This document shows, one piece after another, positions 1-4,783 of a stretch of DNA of 6,658 nucleotides. The DNA is taken from NCBI GenBank assembly GCA_027009605.1, contig JALVCY010000676.1:1-6658 (forward strand). Reading direction: 5' to 3'. The notes beneath the pieces were generated by a model. The model was not told the origin of the DNA and did not search any database. It saw only the letters and a list, made by a program, of their open reading frames with translations. Positions within the stretch are counted from its first letter, which is position 1. Every line of letters starts with the position of its first letter. The position numbers were made by a program, and so were the translations under genes. The DNA is from Saprospiraceae bacterium (GTDB taxonomy: Bacteria > Bacteroidota > Bacteroidia > Chitinophagales > Saprospiraceae).

Positions 1-1087
1 CATCCGTCGCACACAACGGGCCGACTTGCGTAAAGGTCGGCGTAATCGAAGGCGTCACCGTAATATCCATGGTCACTGTCTCCGCACATTGCCCCGGGTC
101 GGGCGTAAATGTCACCGTTCCCGAACCGTTCGCAGGGTCAAAAGGATTCACATCCCAACTACCCGTTATATTCCCGTTGTTTGATGTCAACGGAAGATTT
201 ACCGGCGCATCCGTCGCACACAACGGACCGACTTGCGTAAATGTGGGCGTAATCGAAGGCGTCACCGTTATATCCATCGTCACTGTCTCCGCACATTGCC
301 CCGGGTCGGGCGTAAATGTCACCGTTCCCGAACCATTTGCAGGGTCAAAAGGATTTACATCCCAACTACCCGTTATATTCCCGTTGTTTGATGTCAACGG
401 AAGATTTACCGGCGCATCCGTCGCACATAACGGGCCGACTTGCGTAAAGGTCGGTGTTACTGACGGTGTTACCGTGATATTCATCGTCACCGGAAAAGCA
501 CATTCATCGGCATTCGGGGTAAAAGTTACAGTAGCCGATCCATTAGCCGGGTCAAACGGGTTGACATCCCAAGTCCCCGACACATTATTTATGGATGTAG
601 TTGGCAAGTTCACCGGAGCATCCATAGCACACAAGGTAGGTACTTGATTAAAAGTGGGTGTTTCTAAAGCGTCCACATTGACCACCATGGTAGTCGGAAT
701 GGCACATTGATTGGGATCCGGCGTAAAATGCAAGACGGTAGGACCGGGGTTTGCACTTGGATCAAAAGGATTGACATCCCAGCTCCCCGTAATGTTACCG
801 TTTGTAGAAGCCAGTGGTAAATTTACCGGAGAATCATTCAAACAAAAGGGACCAATGGGATCAAAAGTCGGCTCAACACCGTCATTAACAAGAATGGTCA
901 TCGTAACCTGACTAGCACAACTATTAGGCCCCGGTGTAAAAGTAAGCGTCGTGAGCCCGATGTGGTCTGCCGGCACAAAAGGATCAATATCCCAAGTCCC
1001 TGTCACATTATCTAAAGACGTAGTGGGCAGACTAAAAGAAGGATCAGTAGAACAAAATGGCCCTTCCTGAGCAAAATTAGGTGCTCC
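1..1087 (-). repeat. Tandem array of ~69-residue Ig-like repeats, 207-bp period
   Basis: Coding repeats inside the large secreted protein. Units by residue: 374-443 (70 aa, most divergent), 444-514 (71), 515-582 (68), 583-651 (69), 652-720 (69) and 721-735 (cut). In DNA these are about 878-1087, 665-877, 461-664, 254-460, 47-253 and 1-46. Each unit has one Cys after the first strand (GPLC) and a second in the QCA motif, suggesting a disulfide per repeat. The last two full units differ in protein only by Val/Ile at their first residue. The segment CATCCGTCGCACA recurs at 1 and 208, and a close copy begins at 415, giving an exact 207-bp period. Divergence rises toward the N-terminus, so the array appears to have grown or been homogenised at its C-terminal side; more copies probably lie beyond the window. 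Confidence 0.92.
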
Positions 1088-2206
1088 ACCATTAGAAACC
1101 GTCAAATGTAATATCATTTTGACTTGGCATCCGGTATTGGGATCTATTTCATACTTAACATATTCATCACCGCTACTGCTGCTACAAGCATTGATTGTTC
1201 CCCAAAGCACACAATCCCCGGCACAAACCGTTGAATCGACAATTATATCCGGAGGCGGGGGTAAAATATCTACAGAAATACAATTGTTAGACACATCTCC
1301 GCAAAATGGAGGACTACTCGAAGCCAAACCACTCGTGAGCGTATTGTAGTCATCTCCGGCTACAGGCAATAAGGCCACATCAGCCAAGGCATAAGACAAA
1401 CCACAGACTTGATAATTACCGGCCGGCATGGCTGTCAAATCAGGAAAATCTTGTACAGCCATGATGGTACCGTTCAACACGACCAAATACTTATATCCAT
1501 AATCCGCCGCAGGTGCCGGCGCAACTTCAGCGGTGGTATAAGTTGGATTTATATTCAATTGTAATAATGGTGAGCCAAAACATTCAGAAACACTACCACT
1601 TGGCTCCAAAGTTCCCCCTTCCGAAGCACAAGTAACACAATTGGCAGTCCCATCACAAAAGACAATGTTATAATCTAAAAACACCCCTATATCTTGATCC
1701 TGGCCGTCAACCCAGTGTAAAATCCAATTACCCTCAACAGGCCCGGTATTAAAGTCTTCCAGATTACCGGCATGCGGATGGTAACTCCCTGTATAATTAC
1801 CTCCTATACCCCAAGGATCATCAGTGGTAAAAACAGGGCTCTTGCCCGGATCCGGCACAGGAGTCACCGAGTTGGGTACGAAACTTATATCCCAAGTGGT
1901 ATTGTCGGTGGCTCCATTATAATCAATAGGCCCTACCAACGTAATCGTTTGCCCTCCGGGGGAAGTCAAAGTCAACATTAAATCCCCTATATACTGGTGC
2001 GTAAAGTGAAGCGTAATACCACAAACTCCTTGAAGCGGGTCACTCAAGTCGTTATTGGAGGCATTGGTCACTGTCAAAATAATATCTCCTTGCTGCGATT
2101 CCGGTAAATCCATTGGGCAGTTTGCGCAGCACTGAGCATCCACCTGACTCACGCCAAGCATCAACAAAAAGACAGAAAGAAAAAATCTTAGTCTAAGTAA
2201 TTTCAT
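1..2206 (-). CDS. Large secreted repeat protein with P-domain-like module and Ig-like repeats (3' end outside window)
   Basis: Open from the ATG at 2206 to the left edge: 735 codons with no stop, so the C-terminus is missing. Residues 1-25 form a signal peptide (basic start, hydrophobic core, likely cut after VDA before QCC). Residues ~36-185 resemble a proprotein convertase P domain: a GITLHFTHQYIGDLMLTLTS strand pair, then a closing GNWILHWVDGQDQDIGVF stretch. Residues ~186-370 are a cysteine-bearing region of unclear family, including PAGNYQVCGLSYALAD, a style seen in large Saprospiria surface proteins. From ~374 onward come Ig-like repeats of 68-71 residues with the core GTW/GSWDVNPFDP...VTFTP..xQCA...TM.ITV. 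Such multi-repeat proteins are usually T9SS cargo ending in a sorting domain; none is visible here because of the cut. No TAnnTTTG box lies directly upstream, and the next gene upstream on this strand ends 924 bp away. Role inferred as cell-surface or adhesin-like; no enzymatic site is seen. Confidence 0.9.
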   Translation of the reverse strand, partial: MKLLRLRFFLSVFLLMLGVSQVDAQCCANCPMDLPESQQGDIILTVTNASNNDLSDPLQGVCGITLHFTHQYIGDLMLTLTSPGGQTITLVGPIDYNGATDNTTWDISFVPNSVTPVPDPGKSPVFTTDDPWGIGGNYTGSYHPHAGNLEDFNTGPVEGNWILHWVDGQDQDIGVFLDYNIVFCDGTANCVTCASEGGTLEPSGSVSECFGSPLLQLNINPTYTTAEVAPAPAADYGYKYLVVLNGTIMAVQDFPDLTAMPAGNYQVCGLSYALADVALLPVAGDDYNTLTSGLASSSPPFCGDVSNNCISVDILPPPPDIIVDSTVCAGDCVLWGTINACSSSSGDEYVKYEIDPNTGCQVKMILHLTVSNGGAPNFAQEGPFCSTDPSFSLPTTSLDNVTGTWDIDPFVPADHIGLTTLTFTPGPNSCASQVTMTILVNDGVEPTFDPIGPFCLNDSPVNLPLASTNGNITGSWDVNPFDPSANPGPTVLHFTPDPNQCAIPTTMVVNVDALETPTFNQVPTLCAMDAPVNLPTTSINNVSGTWDVNPFDPANGSATVTFTPNADECAFPVTMNITVTPSVTPTFTQVGPLCATDAPVNLPLTSNNGNITGSWDVNPFDPANGSGTVTFTPDPGQCAETVTMDITVTPSITPTFTQVGPLCATDAPVNLPLTSNNGNITGSWDVNPFDPANGSGTVTFTPDPGQCAETVTMDITVTPSITPTFTQVGPLCATD

Positions 2207-2250
2207 AATCGTGGGAGGTTTAGTTAAACATTTTGTGTTTTGTTACTTGG

Positions 2251-2364
2251 GCCAATTGGGCTTACCTGTTCTATCGTAGCGAATCACCGCATTGCCCATT
2301 GAAGCAATGACAGCAGTGCCAACAACGAATGACACCGCACAAAAACCTTGTAAACCCAATTGGC
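2251..2364 (-). repeat. 15-bp inverted repeat enclosing 84 nt in the leader of the repeat-protein gene
   Basis: GCCAATTGGGCTTAC (2251-2265) and GTAAACCCAATTGGC (2350-2364) are inverted copies matching at 14 of 15 positions. In a minus-strand transcript the odd pair is a G-U wobble, so all 15 positions can pair; in a plus-strand transcript it would be a C-A mismatch. Inside the loop, CATTGC (2290-2295) and GCAATG (2304-2309) form a second perfect hairpin, and GTGC/GCAC (2316-2319, 2337-2340) a weak third one, so a three-way junction is possible. The element ends 45 bases before the start codon at 2206. Each arm also holds the palindrome CCAATTGG. A regulatory leader structure is one reading; a small MITE-like remnant is another, but I see no flanking target duplication. 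Confidence 0.55.
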
Positions 2365-2728
2365 TTTCATATAAATGAGAATGAATTTTGCGCAAGCACA
2401 AAAGCCACTCCTTTATTTTCCTTTCGGAAAAACCAATTTTTTATGTTCATGGAAACAGCGTTTCCTTCGATGGTAAATACGGATAAAGTAGAATCCCCCC
2501 CAAAAAAACAAAAGGCATGACTTAAAAAAAACATCCTTGAGTCTCCGCATCTGATATACACACAGACACGGACAATTGAGTTGTTTATCCCCTTTTTCAT
2601 CTACCACACAATATACAGAATTTGTCGCTTTACGTCAATTGAAAAGAACTTTTTCTATGGGTTTTAACCAACACATACAAAGAAAAAGTAATCAATCACC
2701 CAATTAACGAAAAAAAATTAGCAATTAG

Positions 2729-2742
2729 TTGGTTCTGACCAA
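2729..2742. repeat. Small perfect hairpin TTGGT-TCTG-ACCAA
   Basis: Five-bp perfect arms with a 4-nt loop. Read on the minus strand, the hairpin is followed about 11 nt later by a run of eight T (complement of the A-run at 2711-2718). The stem is weak and the gap to the T-run is long, so it is at best a poor terminator for a minus-strand transcript. Confidence 0.3.
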
Positions 2743-2777
2743 ATAAATAAAATCCACCCCAAAAATAGCCTTTCCTA

Positions 2778-2794
2778 TTGGCGACTTTTGCCAA
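2778..2794. repeat. Small perfect hairpin TTGGC-N7-GCCAA
   Basis: TTGGC at 2778-2782 and GCCAA at 2790-2794 around the loop GACTTTT. It sits 35 bases from the TTGGT/ACCAA hairpin and shares its TTGG/CCAA theme. It could be part of a structured RNA or chance; no function is assigned. Confidence 0.3.
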
Positions 2795-2931
2795 AACTCA
2801 ACACCTGCCAACTCTTAGACCCCCCAACTAAATAATGTGCTGCATCAACAAACATTTTTTCTGATGCCCTGTTTCCATCCTGCTTTTGTGCTGGAAAGCT
2901 TTCGGAGACAGACACTGTTCCACCTTATACG

Positions 2932-2951
2932 TGATGCACTATCTAGCATCA
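2932..2951. repeat. Small perfect hairpin TGATGC-N8-GCATCA
   Basis: TGATGC at 2932-2937 and GCATCA at 2946-2951 form 6-bp perfect arms around an 8-nt loop. The same two hexamers recur in the opposite order at 2842-2847 and 2862-2867, about 65-85 bp away. Operator-like or RNA-hairpin roles are both possible. Confidence 0.35.
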
Positions 2952-3013
2952 TCAAATTACCATGATTTCTAACCGGAAAACAAGTTCAAATCAGCTTCAT
3001 ATCACTTTTTTAT

Positions 3014-3043
3014 CAAATATAACCGGAGAATCGTATAAGCAAA
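3014..3043 (-). promoter_or_regulatory. Bacteroidota-type promoter match facing the spacer and the repeat-protein gene
   Basis: On the minus strand the sequence reads TTTG (3043-3040), 18 nt, then TATATTTG (3021-3014). This matches the Bacteroidota sigma factor consensus, TTG/TTTG near -33 and TAnnTTTG near -7, with spacing in the known range. Transcription would begin near 3007 and run left, through about 800 bases of non-coding spacer before the start codon at 2206. It is the only site in the spacer I found with both elements. It may drive the repeat-protein gene with a very long leader, or a separate small RNA. Confidence 0.5.
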
Positions 3044-3106
3044 GGAACAAAGAAAAATCGAAAAAAAGAAAAAATTCCACATTTAAAATACAGAACAAAT
3101 TGGTTG

Positions 3107-3124
3107 ACCGGGGTTCATTCCGGT
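3107..3124 (-). terminator. Weak terminator candidate after the metalloprotease gene
   Basis: ACCGG (3107-3111) and CCGGT (3120-3124) form a 5-bp GC-rich hairpin with an 8-nt loop, seven bases past the stop codon of the metalloprotease. On the minus strand no T-run follows directly; the T-rich stretch (complement of about 3053-3075) lies some 30-50 bases further on. It may help stop transcription, but it is not a classic intrinsic terminator. Confidence 0.3.
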
Positions 3125-3130
3125 GGATAC

Positions 3131-4381
3131 TTAACGAGCAACCACCAATTTTTTGATGACTTTTGCATCAGATGAAGTCAACATCACAAAATACAAGCCT
3201 TGTGGCAATTGATGAATATCCACCACTTGCTCATTCGGAAAAAAGTAGTTTTGAGTATCCAAAACCTGTTGCCCATAAATGTTATAGATAGTGACTCCAA
3301 TCTCAAAAATATTACCTTCCGACAAAAAAAGGACAAAATTTTCACCGGCCGGATTGCCGCGTAATTCAATATGCCGGAGTGGATGCTCCAACACCTGGGT
3401 TTGGCACTTGGTTTGCGTAAGCAGCCCCGAGCGCACCGTCTGCAAGGTGGCCACCATCATCTCCCCCTGCTCCTTTGTAAACATCGCCAAACAAGCATCC
3501 GAAGAATAATCCATAAAATCATAGAATAAATCAAATGAGCCGCAAGAAAAAGGCCGATTACCGGGACATCCTTTGGTCGGTTTTTCCTGCATTGGGGTAT
3601 CCGAAATGCCATCGTCTTCATCACAATCTCCGGAATGATTGCCCCAAACATGCTTTAAATTTAGATAATGCCCGATTTCATGCACTAGGGTTTTGCCTAG
3701 ATTATTGGGAGCTTGCGCCATACCTTGAGTCCCAAAAGCAAAAAAATCAATCAAGATGCCGTCTTCGGCTTTCAGTCCCCCCGGAAAAGAAGCTTGCCCC
3801 AACAAAGTAGCCCCTAACTCGCAGACCCATATATTAAGGTATTCATCCGGATTCCAAGCCGGTACGCCGCCCAAATCTTCATAAAAAATTCTTTGCCGCT
3901 CTCCATTAGGCCCATACTGCAACCCTAAGTTAGCAATGTTTGTAGAAGTCCTTGTAATCCCCTTGGTGGGATTTCCGAAAGGATCTACCTTGGCTAGACA
4001 AAATTCGATACCCACATCCGTAGCCAACCCTTTAAAGCTATCATGGACTTGGGAAAAATTATTGTTTTTCTTCCGAAAATCTTGATTCAGTACAGCCAAC
4101 TGAGAAAAAATCTCCTTATCCGGTATATTCTCAAATTGGGTTTTATAAACGACATGAACCACTACCGGAATCACTAATACATCCCGGCTATGAACAATAC
4201 CGCTATTCATAGCATCTTGGATTTGCTTTTGGGTGTTGATTCTTTTTTGCGCAAGCTCGGGATGTACATTGAGCAGATGATTCCATGCTGCAGTCGTACC
4301 ACACGGCTCTACCGATTGCGCATCCATATAGATGGTCACCCCAAAAAAGAGAAGGAAAAGGAAGAATATTTTTTTGTTCAT
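3131..4381 (-). CDS. Secreted M43 (cytophagalysin-type) zinc metalloprotease with T9SS type A sorting domain
   Basis: Complete gene of 416 residues. The ATG at 4381 is chosen over an upstream in-frame TTG at 4399 because it begins a clean signal peptide (MNKKIFFLFLLFFG, likely cut near MDA-QS). Residues ~27-62 look like a short propeptide containing CGT (Cys27), a possible cysteine switch. The catalytic domain spans ~68-325: IPVVVHVVY at 71-79, the IEFCLAKVDPFGNPTKGITR stretch at 125-144, YLNIWVCELG at 181-190, zinc site HEIGH at 234-238 with third ligand His244, an acidic DCDEDDGISDTP loop at 252-263, and a Met-turn around Met290 (FMDYSSDACLAMFT). Residues ~335-416 are a T9SS type A tail (YNIYGQQV, LPQGLYFVML, KKLVV). 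The product should cross the inner membrane by Sec and leave through T9SS, cutting extracellular proteins. The residue after HEIGHYL is Asn where metzincins usually have Gly, a substitution I recall in cytophagalysins. Substrate unknown. Confidence 0.95.
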   Translation of the reverse strand: MNKKIFFLFLLFFGVTIYMDAQSVEPCGTTAAWNHLLNVHPELAQKRINTQKQIQDAMNSGIVHSRDVLVIPVVVHVVYKTQFENIPDKEIFSQLAVLNQDFRKKNNNFSQVHDSFKGLATDVGIEFCLAKVDPFGNPTKGITRTSTNIANLGLQYGPNGERQRIFYEDLGGVPAWNPDEYLNIWVCELGATLLGQASFPGGLKAEDGILIDFFAFGTQGMAQAPNNLGKTLVHEIGHYLNLKHVWGNHSGDCDEDDGISDTPMQEKPTKGCPGNRPFSCGSFDLFYDFMDYSSDACLAMFTKEQGEMMVATLQTVRSGLLTQTKCQTQVLEHPLRHIELRGNPAGENFVLFLSEGNIFEIGVTIYNIYGQQVLDTQNYFFPNEQVVDIHQLPQGLYFVMLTSSDAKVIKKLVVAR

Positions 4382-4409
4382 AGCAAAAGGTCTGACCAAT
4401 CGAGCAGTT

Positions 4410-4417
4410 CAAAGATA
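4410..4417 (-). promoter_or_regulatory. Promoter -7 box (TATCTTTG) for the metalloprotease gene
   Basis: CAAAGATA on the plus strand is TATCTTTG on the minus strand, a full match to the Bacteroidota TAnnTTTG element. It ends 28 bases upstream of the ATG at 4381, implying a leader of about 20 nt. No good TTG is seen at the expected -33 distance; TTTC occurs 15 and 23 nt upstream instead. Confidence 0.5.
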
Positions 4418-4634
4418 CGGGAAAATTAGTTAGAAATATCGAAACTCCGCCCGCCGCATCAAAGTCCAAGTGCCGCAGAAAGCATACGTCTGAATCACTC
4501 CTATAGATTCTCAAAAAGTTTTTTTCTACCCTTAATGGGTTATATTAGGGAAAAAATATACAATAAAATGTTAAATATTATATAATTTTCTGAATTTTCA
4601 TATCGTTTATGCCACATATTCCCACGAAAATTAA

Positions 4635-4642
4635 TATCTTTG
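4635..4642 (+). promoter_or_regulatory. Promoter -7 box (TATCTTTG) for the choice-of-anchor-L gene
   Basis: Full match to TAnnTTTG on the plus strand, 141 bases before the ATG at 4784, implying a leader of about 135 nt. A clear -33 TTG is lacking. The octamer is the same as that proposed for the divergent metalloprotease gene. Confidence 0.4.
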
Positions 4643-4764
4643 GGAGCAGCAAGACGTACTATATCTATTTCAAAAAATTCTTTTTGAAAAGTCCATAGTC
4701 GGCTGCGCTTCCCTTCTACTACCATTTTTTCCAAAACCGAAACTTCGTCTTCACACGGACGCAA

Positions 4765-4780
4765 GTAACAATTGTGTTAC
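4765..4780 (+). promoter_or_regulatory. Perfect inverted repeat GTAACA-ATTG-TGTTAC just before the start codon
   Basis: Six-bp perfect arms with a 4-nt loop, ending three bases before the ATG at 4784. In the mRNA this would be a small hairpin in the ribosome-binding region; in DNA it is a 16-bp dyad that could bind a dimeric protein. No Shine-Dalgarno sequence is present, as is normal for Bacteroidota. Confidence 0.4.
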
Positions 4781-4783
4781 ACT

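Larger units (their letters stand above)
2207..3130. other. AT-rich non-coding spacer (924 bp) upstream of the repeat-protein gene
   Basis: No convincing protein gene. Short frames here (for example 2329-2520 plus and 2367-2600 minus) lack recognisable motifs, overlap one another and are rich in Phe/Lys as expected from AT-rich DNA. Because both flanking genes are on the minus strand, the spacer is the downstream region of the metalloprotease and the upstream region of the repeat protein. It contains a Bacteroidota-type promoter match on the minus strand (3014-3043), small inverted repeats at 2729-2742, 2778-2794 and 2932-2951, and a long-range inverted repeat at 2251-2364. It may be a long 5' leader, a non-coding RNA locus or decayed sequence; the sequence alone does not decide. 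Confidence 0.7.
4382..4783. other. Divergent promoter region between metalloprotease and choice-of-anchor-L genes
   Basis: A 402-bp AT-rich spacer between two divergently transcribed genes. It holds a TATCTTTG box for each direction (4410-4417 minus, 4635-4642 plus), a hairpin just before the plus-strand start (4765-4780), and an imperfect inverted repeat around 4519-4556 (T-run, CCC, TTAAT paired with ATTA, GGG, A-run, with bulges). A 74-codon minus-strand frame at 4540-4764 needs a TTG start, has no recognisable motif and would overlap the plus-strand promoter, so it is not called as a gene. Confidence 0.7.

Noticed and set aside
1..460. CRISPR-like array because of regular direct repeats
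   Set aside because: The 207-bp period without unique spacers and with an unbroken reading frame shows coding repeats, not CRISPR.
69..911. Plus-strand open frames of 192 and 66 codons across the repeat region
   Set aside because: They are antisense shadows of the 207-bp coding repeats: the minus-strand frame is open through the whole region from a signal peptide and has clear Ig-like repeat motifs.
2251..2364. 114-bp MITE with 15-bp terminal inverted repeats
   Set aside because: The flanks (ACTTGG and TTTCAT) show no target-site duplication, and a second copy cannot be seen in this window. Kept only as an alternative to a leader structure.
2329..2607. Overlapping small frames on both strands in the spacer
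   Set aside because: They overlap each other, are rich in Phe, Lys and Asn as AT-rich DNA gives by chance, and show no motif or credible promoter spacing.
2221..2640. Integron-like attachment site, prompted by GTTAAAC at 2223-2229 and the long inverted repeat
   Set aside because: No matching RYYYAAC partner bounds the inverted repeat, no integrase gene is present, and the heptamer is common by chance.
4519..4556. Imperfect inverted repeat with T-run and A-run as a bidirectional terminator
   Set aside because: The arms pair only with a 3-nt and a 1-nt bulge, the stem is short, and it lies between divergent genes where a terminator is not expected.
4540..4764. 74-codon minus-strand frame in the divergent spacer
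   Set aside because: It needs a TTG (or a late ATG at 4725) to start, has no recognisable domain, and covers the proposed plus-strand promoter. The amino-acid mix is not absurd, so a gene remnant cannot be excluded.
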